From contig JAYNIR010000009.1 in assembly GCA_038109305.1 (NCBI GenBank), forward strand, positions 62,001 through 126,000: 64,000 nt of DNA, read 5' to 3'. Below, piece after piece: positions 1 to 8,701 of the stretch. Numbering within the stretch: position 1 is the stretch's first letter; every line of letters starts with the position of its first letter. The position numbers and the translations under genes were made by a program. Source of the DNA: UBA1479 sp038109305. Its GTDB lineage: Bacteria; Pseudomonadota; Alphaproteobacteria; Rhodospirillales; Casp-alpha2. The notes beneath the pieces are model-generated. The model did no database searches and was not told where the DNA came from. It saw only the letters and a program-made list of their open reading frames with translations.

Positions 1-803
1 CCCGGCGGCGGGTTGGCGGCGACGCGAAGCCCCCGGTATTCGCCCCACAGAACGTCCGTTTCCTCCGGCCCGCAGGCCGCCAGGTCGGTCTTGGAAATCA
101 GTCCGCCTTTTGCCGCCATGTCATGGGCGATGCGGTCTGCCGTTTCGCCCAGATAAAATTCATCGGCGCCGTTTTCGGCGATCCGCGTGAGCGTCGACGC
201 CATGTCCGGGTTCTTGATGATTTCGCCCGGCACTTTCAGCGACCCGTCGGCGTTCAGATAGATCGCCGCCGTCGCGGGAGAGCCCTGCAGGTATTCGATG
301 TGCTGCACCCGGCCCGCCGGCTCCACCTGGGTCCAGAATCGGTGCATGTGCGGGCGGATCATGTATCCGTCACGGACCAGCGCGATCGCGGGCGCCAGCA
401 CGTCCTTAAGCGCCATGGTGCCGAACCGGTCGAGCGCGGCGGTAAGCCCGCGTAGCGTTTCCGGTGTCGCGATGGCGCCGTAGCCGACTTCATTGACCCG
501 GCCTTTCAGGATAAAGCCGAAGCCGTCTTCCGTTTCAGCCTCTAATAGACCGAGCCACATGTCGTCGGTGACGGCGCCGGGAGCGCGGGCATGAAAATCG
601 AGGCACAGGTGGCGGCCCATCGCCGGCAGATAAAGATTCATGGACCCGAATCCGGCGATCCCGCACATGAAGGGATCAACCGCCGTCTGCGCGAAGGCGG
701 TGGCGATGGCAGCGTCAACCGCGTTGCCGCCGGCGGCGAGAATGTCTCTACCGATTTCAACGGGCTCCGGTTGAGCCGCAACGACCATGCCGGTCGATGT
801 CAT
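1..803 (-). CDS. Gamma-glutamyltransferase family protein, N-terminal part (runs off the window)
   Basis: I translated this frame from the minus strand; 267 residues are visible and the gene continues past base 1. Residues 24-34 (AGGNAVDAAIA) followed by a Pro-Phe-Met-Cys-Gly-Ile turn and a glycine-rich stretch are the N-terminal hallmark of gamma-glutamyltranspeptidases, Ntn hydrolases that cleave gamma-glutamyl amides such as glutathione. The autoprocessing Thr lies in the missing C-terminal part, so activity cannot be judged. No signal peptide is visible, so a cytoplasmic member is likely. The ATG at 803 has AAGGA nine bases upstream. It lies 83 bases downstream of the class II aldolase gene on the same strand, so co-transcription is plausible. 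Confidence 0.85.
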   Translation of the reverse strand, partial: MTSTGMVVAAQPEPVEIGRDILAAGGNAVDAAIATAFAQTAVDPFMCGIAGFGSMNLYLPAMGRHLCLDFHARAPGAVTDDMWLGLLEAETEDGFGFILKGRVNEVGYGAIATPETLRGLTAALDRFGTMALKDVLAPAIALVRDGYMIRPHMHRFWTQVEPAGRVQHIEYLQGSPATAAIYLNADGSLKVPGEIIKNPDMASTLTRIAENGADEFYLGETADRIAHDMAAKGGLISKTDLAACGPEETDVLWGEYRGLRVAANPPP

Positions 804-886
804 GGGCGATGTTCCTTCAGTTCCGGGGGACGAAACAGGCGTCGAGGTCCGGCGGCTTTGGGGCGGGCGCCATCGTGGCCGGCGGT

Positions 887-1663
887 CTAGTGTTTATAAT
901 CCGGTTCTTCCTGATCCAGCATTCGCATATACGCTTCGAACGTCGGCCCGCCCTTGGGCGTGCCGTCGCCGTCGAATTGATCGGCCGCGTGATCGCAGAC
1001 GTCTCTCGGCGGGATGATCAATTCGACCCCCGCCGACTGTGCCATCAACTGCAATTCACACGCATCCTGCAAATACCGGTGATGATGAAACGCCTCTGCG
1101 ATCGTCCGCCCCGTGGTCAGCAGGCCGTGGTTGCGGAGGATCATGGAATGATGATTGCCCAGGTCGCGGACCAGCCGTTCGCGTTCGTCAAGTTCGGTCG
1201 AAACGCCTTCGTAGTCGTGATAAGCGAGCCGATTATAAAACTGCATGGATTTTTGATTGAGCGGCAAAAGTCCATCTTTTTGCGCCGATACCGCCATCCC
1301 CGCCATGGTGTGCGTGTGGATCACGCACATGGCGTCGCCGCGCGACATGTGCACCGCCGAATGAATGACGAAGCCCGCGCGAATCACGTCATAGGGGCTG
1401 CCGTCCAGGACGTTGCCGTCGACGTCGATCTTGACCAGGTTCGACGCGCAGACCTGCGAAAACAGATGGCCGTAGGGATTGATCAGAAAATGATGATCGC
1501 GCCCCGGCAGCCGCACGGACGAATGGGTATAGATCCCGTCGGTCCATCCGAACCGGTTGATCAACCGGTAAACGGCGGCAAGCTCACAGCGGAGCTGCCA
1601 TTCCTCGGCGGAAACTTTTTCCCGAAGGCTCGGGACTTCCCCAAATTGAACGACGTTGGACAT
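887..1663 (-). CDS. Class II aldolase/adducin family protein
   Basis: 258 residues covering a single class II aldolase/adducin domain. Metal-binding histidines are recognisable at 116 and 118 (VIHTHTM) and 179 (RNHG). Members include fuculose-phosphate aldolase and ribulose-phosphate 4-epimerase, but this subtype, with an Asn-Pro-Tyr-Gly motif near 62-65, is usually annotated only at family level; I cannot name a substrate. The gene ends with TAG 83 bases before the gamma-glutamyltransferase gene on the same strand. The function is therefore a probable zinc-dependent lyase, decarboxylase or epimerase of unknown specificity. Confidence 0.85.
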   Translation of the reverse strand: MSNVVQFGEVPSLREKVSAEEWQLRCELAAVYRLINRFGWTDGIYTHSSVRLPGRDHHFLINPYGHLFSQVCASNLVKIDVDGNVLDGSPYDVIRAGFVIHSAVHMSRGDAMCVIHTHTMAGMAVSAQKDGLLPLNQKSMQFYNRLAYHDYEGVSTELDERERLVRDLGNHHSMILRNHGLLTTGRTIAEAFHHHRYLQDACELQLMAQSAGVELIIPPRDVCDHAADQFDGDGTPKGGPTFEAYMRMLDQEEPDYKH

Positions 1664-1742
1664 GCGCTCCTCCCCCGGCCATCCGGCATTGCCGCCGGTT
1701 CCGCCGGTTGTTGTCCCGGCAGATTAAGCGATCAGGGGGGAG

Positions 1743-1772
1743 AAAAAAAACGAAAAGCGCCGATCAGTCGGC
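1743..1772 (-). terminator. Candidate intrinsic terminator after the DUF4167 gene
   Basis: On the minus strand a short GCCGA/TCGGC hairpin with a CTGA loop overlaps the stop codon of the DUF4167 gene and is followed by a T-rich tract broken only by CG. The stem is just five pairs, so this is a modest prediction. Confidence 0.45.
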
Positions 1773-2393
1773 CGCGTCGGTTTCCTGCCGGCCGGCATCA
1801 CCGTCCGCCCGGGCCTTTGGCCGCCTGCCGCGGCCTTGCCGCTTGGGCTGCTCGCCGGCGCTTTTTTCGTCGACCGACTGGGTGATGAAGCCGGGCAGTT
1901 CCCGGGCGTCCGCCGCATCGTCGCCTTCTTCGGCGCCACCATCGGCGCCGTCGTCCGCGCGGGGCTGATCCGCCTGCGCTTCCCAGACGTCATCGGCGAC
2001 GGCGGCGTCCGACCCATCGTCAGCCGCGATGGCATCTCCGTCGACATCGTCCTGATAATCCTCAGGGTCCCCTTCGGCGCCGGCGGGCGTGTCCATCCGG
2101 GTGCGGCCATTGCCGTGCTCGCGCTGCTGGTAGCGGTCGCCGTTTCGCTGGTCTTCGGTGTTCAGCAGGCGGAAGTAATGTTCCGCGAACTGAAAATAGG
2201 ATTCCGCGGCGATGCGGTCGCCCGAAGACGAAGCGTCACGCGCCAGGGCCAGATACTTGTCCAGCACCTGTTGCGCCGTACCCCGGACTTTTACGCCGGG
2301 GCCGTTGCTTTCAAAACTTTGGTTACGGATGTTGCCGTGGCGTTGTTTGCCGCCTCGGCCGCGCGAGCGTCTGTTGTTGGAGCCTTTGTTCAT
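1764..2393 (-). CDS. DUF4167 domain-containing protein
   Basis: From the ATG at 2393 the protein has 209 residues. It begins with an Arg/Gly/Asn-rich basic segment (residues 3-20), typical of alphaproteobacterial DUF4167 proteins, followed by a conserved helical segment (VRGTAQQVLDKYLALARDA) and ESYFQFAEHYFRL. The rest is a long Asp/Glu/Ala-rich low-complexity tail that ends in a basic GRGRRPKAR patch. The open frame extends upstream to 2504, but the family starts at the basic segment and an AAGGA sits just ahead of this ATG. The basic head suggests nucleic-acid binding; that is inference. It is the last gene of the hemA-prfA-prmC group, 314 bases beyond prmC. Confidence 0.85.
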   Translation of the reverse strand: MNKGSNNRRSRGRGGKQRHGNIRNQSFESNGPGVKVRGTAQQVLDKYLALARDASSSGDRIAAESYFQFAEHYFRLLNTEDQRNGDRYQQREHGNGRTRMDTPAGAEGDPEDYQDDVDGDAIAADDGSDAAVADDVWEAQADQPRADDGADGGAEEGDDAADARELPGFITQSVDEKSAGEQPKRQGRGRRPKARADGDAGRQETDAAD

Positions 2394-2651
2394 TTTCCTT
2401 GCAACACGTCTGTTAGCGGGCTGCCGGGATCGCCCTTCGTTACCGCCGGACATGGCGCCCGCGGACAATCCCAATTTTGTCCGCTTGCGTCTGCCGGCTT
2501 TCAAAGTGCGGTCGCCTCATCAGCCGGAAGCGCACGCAACTTTGATCAGGGAAATCCCGTAGGACTGACCGATGCGGTGTCTTTTTGGCACCTAGCGTCA
2601 AAAACTGAAATGCGTTGGATAAGTCCCTGGCGGCATCAAGCCACCAAGCGC

Positions 2652-2680
2652 ACCCTAGACCGGTTCCCTGCCATTTCCAA
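2652..2680 (-). promoter_or_regulatory. Candidate promoter for the DUF4167 gene in the 314-base gap after prmC
   Basis: On the minus strand TTGGAA (2675-2680) and TAGGGT (2652-2657) are separated by 17 bases. This is a moderate match to a sigma-70 type promoter, suitably placed upstream of the DUF4167 start. Nothing else was recognised in the gap 2394-2707: no conserved reading frame, tRNA or terminator-quality hairpin. Confidence 0.35.
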
Positions 2681-2707
2681 CCCTTTTTTTCCCGGCGCGG
2701 CACGCGG

Positions 2708-3598
2708 TTAAACGCCTTGCGGGACGGCGACGAGCGCCCGTGAAATACCGGCCAGATCGACCTTGACCGATGCGGTTTCGAAACCCGATTCGCCGACGAT
2801 CGCGCGGACCTGATCCGCCTGCCCCTGACCCAGTTCAAGAACCAGCGCGCCCAGCGGCGCGAGGAGCTTCGCCGCGCGGGGCGCGATCGCGCGGTAGGCG
2901 TCGAGCCCGTCCGCCCCGGCGTAAAGCGCCGCCGCCGGATCGTGATCGCGCACTTCGGGCGGCAGACTGTCCCGATCGCCGGTCGCGATGTAGGGCGGGT
3001 TCGATACGATCAAATCGAACGGTCCGGTGACGCCGTAGGCCCAACCCGCCTGGGCGAATTGGGCGCGCCCGGTAAAACCCAACCGCGCCGCGTTTTCCCG
3101 GGCGGTCGCGGCGGCTACGCCGCTGATGTCGACGCCCATGCCCGTGGCGTTCGGCAGTTCGCTCAACAGCGCGACAAGCAGGCACCCGGTCCCGGTGCCC
3201 AGGTCCAAGATCCGAATCGGCGCGTTCCGCCGTCCGGCATCGGCCAGCCAGGTGAGCGCCGCATCGACCACGGTTTCGGTTTCGGGCCGGGGCGTAAACA
3301 CCGCCCGGTTGACGGTAAAGGCCATGGACCAAAACTCGCGTTCGCCCAAAATCAGCGACATGGGCTCGCGGTTTTCCCGGCGCGCAAACAAAAGGCCGAT
3401 GGCGTTGCGGTCGGCATCGCCGACGGGCGCTTCCGGATGAACCAGGGCGAATTCCGACGGCTGCCCCAGATAGCGCGCCGCCAGCACCCGGGCGTCCAAC
3501 CGCGCCGTGTCGACCCCGGCCTTTAGCAGGCGGTCTGTGCCCTCGTCGACGATGCGGCCGAGAGTCCCGGCGGGATGGCGGCTTGGGCGCAGCGTCAC
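2708..3598 (-). CDS. prmC: Peptide chain release factor N(5)-glutamine methyltransferase PrmC (HemK)
   Basis: 296 residues. PrmC methylates the Gln of the GGQ motif of release factors using S-adenosylmethionine. The N-terminal helical domain (1-100) is followed by a class I methyltransferase fold with LDLGTGTG at 131-138 (SAM binding) and the diagnostic NPPY at 200-203 that holds the glutamine amide. The RPETE motif near 104-108 is also family-typical. The start overlaps the stop of prfA by four bases, so enzyme and substrate are translationally coupled. Length is normal for the family. Confidence 0.97.
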   Translation of the reverse strand: MTLRPSRHPAGTLGRIVDEGTDRLLKAGVDTARLDARVLAARYLGQPSEFALVHPEAPVGDADRNAIGLLFARRENREPMSLILGEREFWSMAFTVNRAVFTPRPETETVVDAALTWLADAGRRNAPIRILDLGTGTGCLLVALLSELPNATGMGVDISGVAAATARENAARLGFTGRAQFAQAGWAYGVTGPFDLIVSNPPYIATGDRDSLPPEVRDHDPAAALYAGADGLDAYRAIAPRAAKLLAPLGALVLELGQGQADQVRAIVGESGFETASVKVDLAGISRALVAVPQGV

Positions 3599-4665
3599 CG
3601 GATCTCGGCCAGGCGCTGCGCCTGATCGTCGGCGATCAGCGGATCCATGATGTCGTCCAGATCGCCTTCCATCACCCGGTCGAGTTTATGGAGCGTCAGG
3701 TTGATGCGGTGGTCGGTAACGCGGCCCTGCGGGAAGTTGTAAGTGCGGATGCGTTCGGACCGGTCGCCGGAGCCGACCTGCCCCTTTCGCTGGGCGGCGC
3801 GTTCGGCGTCCTTGATCTGGCGTTCGCGTTCATAAAGCCTGGCGCGCAGAACCTTCATCGCCTTGGCGCGGTTCTTGTGCTGGGACTTTTCGTCCTGCTG
3901 GCTGACGACGATGCCGGTCGGCATGTGGGTGATGCGGACGGCTGAGTCCGTCGTGTTGACCGACTGGCCGCCCGGCCCCGACGCGCGGAACACGTCGACC
4001 CGCAAATCCTTTTCATCGATTTCCACGTCCACTTCCTCGGCCTCGGGCATAACCGCGACGGTCGCCGCCGACGTATGGATGCGCCCGCCGGATTCGGTGA
4101 CCGGCACCCGCTGCACCCGATGGACGCCGGATTCGAACTTAAGCCTGGCAAACACATCGGTCCCCGACACCTCGGCGATCGCTTCCTTGTAGCCGCCGAT
4201 GCCGGTTTCGTTAACGCTCATCACCTGAAAGCGCCAGCCGCGTTCTTCGGCGTATCTTTGGTACATGCGGAACAGGTCGGCGGCGAACAACGCCGCTTCC
4301 TCGCCGCCGGTGCCGGCGCGGATTTCCAAAAGGGCGTTTTTTTCGTCCGCCTCGTCCTTGGGCAGGAGCATGACCTGCACCTCGCGCTCAAGATCGGGCA
4401 GCCGTTCCTTCAATTCGTAAAATTCTTCTTCGGCCAGCGCCCGCATATCGGCGTCGGCCGCCGGATCGTCCATCAGGTCGGCGGCAGCCTGGGCGTCGGC
4501 CTGGGCCTTGCGGAATTCGCGGACGGCCCTCACGACCGGGCCCAGGCCGGAATATTCCTTGCCCAGCTTGGCGATCTTGTCGCCCAACGCCTTGCCTTCC
4601 GACATCAGCGCCTCGAGCTCCGCATACCGCGCGACGACGCGGTTCAGGCTTTCATCCAGGCTCAT
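3595..4665 (-). CDS. prfA: Peptide chain release factor 1
   Basis: 356 residues, full length. RF1 recognises UAG and UAA and triggers peptide release. The GGQ hydrolysis motif is at 232-234 within a GPGGQSVN context, and the stop-codon discriminator tripeptide is PVT at 188-190, the RF1 (PxT) type rather than the RF2 SPF type. The AGTGGEEAALFA segment at 117-128 is also characteristic. An intact RF1 matters for this window because several genes contain internal TAG codons: the factor that terminates at UAG is present. The gene overlaps both hemA and prmC by four bases. Confidence 0.98.
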   Translation of the reverse strand: MSLDESLNRVVARYAELEALMSEGKALGDKIAKLGKEYSGLGPVVRAVREFRKAQADAQAAADLMDDPAADADMRALAEEEFYELKERLPDLEREVQVMLLPKDEADEKNALLEIRAGTGGEEAALFAADLFRMYQRYAEERGWRFQVMSVNETGIGGYKEAIAEVSGTDVFARLKFESGVHRVQRVPVTESGGRIHTSAATVAVMPEAEEVDVEIDEKDLRVDVFRASGPGGQSVNTTDSAVRITHMPTGIVVSQQDEKSQHKNRAKAMKVLRARLYERERQIKDAERAAQRKGQVGSGDRSERIRTYNFPQGRVTDHRINLTLHKLDRVMEGDLDDIMDPLIADDQAQRLAEIR

Positions 4666-5957
4666 GTGTTTTCGTCTCCGTCCTTGAAACCGTCGTCGGG
4701 GGCGCCGGGCTGGAACAGATGGTCGAGCAACCGTTCGGCCGCGTCCAAATCCATGTCCGCCGTCGCCGCCGCCTGACGTAGCCGCGTCGACGGCCCGTGC
4801 AACAAGCGGTTGATCAACAGCCGCGTGGCCTTTTTGGCGTCGCCGCCGGCTTCGGCAAGGGCGCGGTCGCGCTCGGCCTCGAACGCCGTGCGCAGCCCGC
4901 CGACCAACGGCCCCGCGTCGCGTTCGCGGCGGCCGGCAAGGAACGCCTCAACTTCCCGCACGACGATGCCGCGGGCGGCCTCGGCCTCGGTCTCGCGGCC
5001 GGCCAGCCCGTCCATGGCGATCCGTTCCAGGTCGTTGAACCCGTAAACATAGGCGTCTTCCAGATCGTGCACCGCCGGGTCGACGTCGCCGGGCACGGCG
5101 GTATCGATGATGAACACGGGCCGCCGCCGACGGAGCTTGAGCGCCGCCTGCATCAACGGCTTGTCGATGATCCGCCCGCCGCCGCCCAAGGCCGCGATGA
5201 CGACATCGAATTTGTGCAGCATGTTGCCCAGGTCTTCGAAGTCCGCGTGATTGCAGCCAAGAACCTGTGCAGTCCGCCGAGCCCGCCGGGGCCGGGGGTG
5301 GATCGCCGCCAGATTCGCAAGACCCGCATCCTTCATGTCTTCGGCGACCATTTCACCCATGTCGCCGGCGCCGACCAACAGCGCCGACACGCCCGCCAGA
5401 TCGCCGTGCAGGTCCTTGACTAGCATGGTCGCGACGGCGGCGATGGACACCGGGCCTTCGCCGATACCGGTATCGGTGCGGACCCGTTTGGCGGCGCCGT
5501 AGGCCGCCTGCAAGATGTGTTCGAGCACACCCGCCCGCATGCCCAGTCCCCGCGCCAGCCGGTGGCTTGCCTTGATTTGGCCCAGGACCTGCGGTTCGCC
5601 GACGACCAGGCTTTCGAGCGACGATGCGATGTGAAACAGATGACTGACCGCGGCCCCATCCGACAGCATGTTGGCCTGTTCGCGGATGCGCTGGGGCTCG
5701 ATCCCCGCGTGGGCGGCCAACACGTCGATCGCGGATGACGCAGCTTTGTCCGGGTCCGGGTGGGCGCCGACGACTTCGACCCGGTCGCAGGTCGCGAGCA
5801 ATATGGCCTCGTCAAGGCCCGCCTGCCGGAGCCGCATGAGCACGGCGGGCTGGTCGTCTTCCTCGACAAACAACTGATCGCGGAGCCCCAGCGAACTGGT
5901 CCGGTGATTGAGCCCCGCCAAGAAGGGCCGGGCGGATTGCGCGCGGTCTTTGGGCAT
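4662..5957 (-). CDS. hemA: Glutamyl-tRNA reductase
   Basis: 431 residues. GluTR reduces glutamyl-tRNA(Glu) to glutamate-1-semialdehyde, the first step of the C5 route to haem. The catalytic Cys is C57 in LLATCDRVE; the family norm is TCNR, so Asp replaces Asn at 58. The substrate-domain signature SSLESLVVGEPQVLGQ, a Rossmann NADPH domain (ALLVGAGDMGE) and a C-terminal helical dimerisation domain follow in order. The use of hemA instead of the ALAS-type hemA common in Alphaproteobacteria is notable. It sits 13 bases after hisS and overlaps prfA by four bases, as in many hemA-prfA-prmC operons. Confidence 0.95.
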   Translation of the reverse strand: MPKDRAQSARPFLAGLNHRTSSLGLRDQLFVEEDDQPAVLMRLRQAGLDEAILLATCDRVEVVGAHPDPDKAASSAIDVLAAHAGIEPQRIREQANMLSDGAAVSHLFHIASSLESLVVGEPQVLGQIKASHRLARGLGMRAGVLEHILQAAYGAAKRVRTDTGIGEGPVSIAAVATMLVKDLHGDLAGVSALLVGAGDMGEMVAEDMKDAGLANLAAIHPRPRRARRTAQVLGCNHADFEDLGNMLHKFDVVIAALGGGGRIIDKPLMQAALKLRRRRPVFIIDTAVPGDVDPAVHDLEDAYVYGFNDLERIAMDGLAGRETEAEAARGIVVREVEAFLAGRRERDAGPLVGGLRTAFEAERDRALAEAGGDAKKATRLLINRLLHGPSTRLRQAAATADMDLDAAERLLDHLFQPGAPDDGFKDGDENT

Positions 5958-5970
5958 GAAGGGAACGTCC

Positions 5971-7215
5971 CTAAAAGTGAAGTTTCAGCGTCTGGACCAA
6001 TTCGTCCAGCGGCACGTCCGTCTGGATGCCGGTCTGCATGTTGCGGAGCGTCGCGGAGCCCCGGGCCAGTTCGTCGGAACCCAAAATCAGCACGGCCTTG
6101 GCCCCCGCCTTGTCGGCGCGCGCGATGCGGCGTTTCAGGTTGCCGGAATATCCCATGTCGATCCGGTGGCCTGACCGGCGCAGCATGTTGGCGATCATCA
6201 TCGCCTCGCCCTGGGTGTCGTCGCCCAAGGGGATGACCACGATGGGCGCCACCTGTTCCGGCGCCTGACCGATCATCATAGCCAGCCGTTCGACCCCGGC
6301 GGCCCAGCCGATGCCGGGCTTCGGCTTGCCGCCCATCTGTTCCATCAACCCGTCATACCGCCCGCCGGCCAGCACCGCACCCTGGGCGCCCAATTTATCG
6401 GTGACGAATTCGAAGGCCGTGTGAGTGTAGTAGTCGAGTCCGCGCACCAGCCGGGGTTTCACTTCATATGAAATGCCGAGGTCGCTGAGCCCCGACTGCA
6501 CCTGGTCGAAAAAGCCCCGGGCCGCGTCGTTCAGGTAATCCTGCAAGAGCGGCGCTTCGGCCATGATCGACTGATCGCCCGCGTCCTTTGAATCGAAAAT
6601 GCGAAGCGGGTTTTTCTCAAGCCGTTGGCAGCTCTCTTCCGACAGATCTCCCTGATGCGGATCAAGATAGGCGATCAGCGTTTCGCGGTAGCGCGCCCGA
6701 CTTTCCGGATCGCCGAGCGTATTGATTTCGAGCCGCACGTCCTTGGCGACGCCGAGTTCATCCAGAATGTGTTGCGCCAGCGCGATGACTTCGATGTCGG
6801 CCTGCGCGCCCTCGACACCCAGGATTTCCACGTCGATCTGGTGGAACTGGCGGAGCCGCCCTTTCTGCGGGCGCTCGTGGCGGAACACCGGGCCGCGGGC
6901 GAAGTATTTCAACGGCGCTTCCTGCGCCAGGCCGTTCGACATGAACGCGCGGGCAATGCCGGCGGTGAATTCGGGCCGAAGCGTGATGGAATCGCCGCCC
7001 CGGTCGTCGAAGGTATACATTTCCTTGGTCACGACGTCGGACGTTTCTCCCAGCGTGCGGGCGAACACGTCGGTGAATTCGAACACCGGCGGCGTCATTT
7101 CCCGGAACCCGTGGCGGGCCGCCAACTCCGCCGCCACGTCGCCTATGTGACGGTGCAGCAGATGATCGTCGGGCAGGATGTCGTGGGTCCCGCGAACGGG
7201 CTGCAATGTGGCCAT
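5971..7215 (-). CDS. hisS: Histidyl-tRNA synthetase
   Basis: 414 residues from the ATG at 7215 (MATLQPVRGTHDILP). The open frame extends a further 127 codons upstream into ispG, but that part is low-quality Arg-rich shadow sequence, and the family starts at the QPVRGTHD block. Class II motif 2 (FRHERPQKGRLRQFHQ), the histidine-binding LVRGLDYYTHTAFEF motif and a C-terminal anticodon-binding domain are all present. Ends in TAG. Spacing is 17 bases from ispG and 13 to hemA, consistent with one transcript. Confidence 0.97.
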   Translation of the reverse strand: MATLQPVRGTHDILPDDHLLHRHIGDVAAELAARHGFREMTPPVFEFTDVFARTLGETSDVVTKEMYTFDDRGGDSITLRPEFTAGIARAFMSNGLAQEAPLKYFARGPVFRHERPQKGRLRQFHQIDVEILGVEGAQADIEVIALAQHILDELGVAKDVRLEINTLGDPESRARYRETLIAYLDPHQGDLSEESCQRLEKNPLRIFDSKDAGDQSIMAEAPLLQDYLNDAARGFFDQVQSGLSDLGISYEVKPRLVRGLDYYTHTAFEFVTDKLGAQGAVLAGGRYDGLMEQMGGKPKPGIGWAAGVERLAMMIGQAPEQVAPIVVIPLGDDTQGEAMMIANMLRRSGHRIDMGYSGNLKRRIARADKAGAKAVLILGSDELARGSATLRNMQTGIQTDVPLDELVQTLKLHF

Positions 7216-7232
7216 GATCGCGGGCTCCGTTA

Positions 7233-8510
7233 TTAGGCCGCGTCGGCGCCTGACGGCGCGGCGCCCGATTTGCGCGGATACTTCCGCTGAATATAGTCGT
7301 CGACGATGGCCTTGAAGTCCTGGGCGATGGAACCGCCGCGCAGCGTCGCGACCTTTTCGCCGTCGACGAACACGGGCGCCGACGGCGCCTCGCCGGTGCC
7401 GGGCAGCGAAATGCCGATGTCGGCGTGCTTGCTTTCGCCGGGGCCGTTGACGATACAGCCCATGACCGCGAGCGACAAGTTTTCGACGCCGTCGAATTCC
7501 TTGCGCCATTCGGGCATTTGTCCGCGCACGTAGGATTGCACGGTATCGGCCAATTCCTGAAAGAATGTCGAGGTTGTCCGCCCGCAGCCGGGGCACGCCG
7601 TCACCAGCGGCGTGAATGCGCGAAGGCCCATGGTTTGCAAAATTTCCTGCGCGACGATGACTTCTCTCGTGCGGTCGCCGCCCGGTTCCGGCGTCAGGGA
7701 TACGCGGATGGTATCGCCGATGCCTTCCTGCAACAGCACGCCCATGGCGGCGGTCGACGCGACGATGCCTTTTGATCCCATGCCGGCTTCGGTCAGGCCC
7801 AGGTGCAGCGCGTAATCGCCGCGCGCCGCTAGTTCGCGGTAGACCTTGATCAGGCTCTGCACGTCCGAGACCTTGCAGCTCAGGATAATTCGGTCGCGGC
7901 CTATACCCAGGTCTTCGGCGCGCTGTGCGTTGCCGATGGCGGACTGGACCAGCGCTTCCTGGGTGATTTCCTCGGCACTTTTGGGCTTGGCGGCCTTGGC
8001 GTTTTCATCCATCAGCCGGACGACCAGGTCCTGATCAAGCGACCCCCAGTTCACACCGATACGAACCGGCTTCCCGTATTCCAGCGCCTTTTCGATCATC
8101 GACGAAAACTGCGTGTCGCGTTTTTCCTTGAAGCCGACGTTGCCCGGATTGATCCGGTATTTGTCCAATGCCTCGGCGCAGCCGGGGAACTTTTCCAAAA
8201 GCTTGTGGCCGATGTAGTGGAAGTCGCCGACGATCGGCACGGTGACGCCCTGGGCCAAAAGCTGTTCCTTGATCTTCGGCACGGCGGCGGCGGCGTCTTC
8301 GGTGTTGACGGTGACGCGGACGATTTCGGACCCGGCCTGGGCCAACGCGCGGACCTGCGCGACCGTGCCGGGCACGTCGGCGGTGTCCGTGTTGGTCATG
8401 GACTGCACGACGATCGGGTTAAGCCCCCCGACCCCGACGCCGCCCACATTGACGGGAACGCTGACCCGCCGGGGCCGGGGGCCGTAGGGAACCGGGGCTT
8501 CGCCGGACAT
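7233..8510 (-). CDS. ispG: 4-hydroxy-3-methylbut-2-en-1-yl diphosphate synthase (IspG/GcpE)
   Basis: 425 residues. IspG is the [4Fe-4S] enzyme that converts MEcPP to HMBPP in the MEP isoprenoid pathway. The N-terminal TIM-barrel begins with NPIVVQSMTNTDT; the cluster ligands C306 and C309 (ACPGCGR), C352 (VMGCIVNGPGE) and E359 are all conserved, so the protein should be functional. The ATG is preceded by AAGGA at seven bases. It follows rodZ after a 191-base spacer, which contains an ACCTGGGG/CCCCAGGT inverted pair (8620-8627 and 8679-8686) but no gene. Confidence 0.97.
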   Translation of the reverse strand: MSGEAPVPYGPRPRRVSVPVNVGGVGVGGLNPIVVQSMTNTDTADVPGTVAQVRALAQAGSEIVRVTVNTEDAAAAVPKIKEQLLAQGVTVPIVGDFHYIGHKLLEKFPGCAEALDKYRINPGNVGFKEKRDTQFSSMIEKALEYGKPVRIGVNWGSLDQDLVVRLMDENAKAAKPKSAEEITQEALVQSAIGNAQRAEDLGIGRDRIILSCKVSDVQSLIKVYRELAARGDYALHLGLTEAGMGSKGIVASTAAMGVLLQEGIGDTIRVSLTPEPGGDRTREVIVAQEILQTMGLRAFTPLVTACPGCGRTTSTFFQELADTVQSYVRGQMPEWRKEFDGVENLSLAVMGCIVNGPGESKHADIGISLPGTGEAPSAPVFVDGEKVATLRGGSIAQDFKAIVDDYIQRKYPRKSGAAPSGADAA

Positions 8511-8701
8511 GCTGACTTCCTTTAATCGCCTTGATCGGGCGCCGAACGGCGGATTTGCCCGAGCTTCATCGCTTTACGCGCCTGTTTTGCCCGAGGTCCC
8601 CGTCCGGGTCAACGGTCGAACCTGGGGTCAAGCTGGGGGTCGGGCCTGGGGTTGAACCGAACGGACGGCCCGGATCGGCCCCAGGTGGGTCCCAGGTAGG
8701 C

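Noticed and set aside
797..1885. Long plus-strand reading frame over the aldolase region
   Set aside because: It is the mirror of the class II aldolase gene; its composition is Arg/His-rich and shows no family motif.
8620..8686. Inverted repeat ACCTGGGG/CCCCAGGT in the rodZ-ispG spacer
   Set aside because: Only eight pairs over a 50-base loop in a GC-rich, internally repetitive spacer; not distinguishable from chance.
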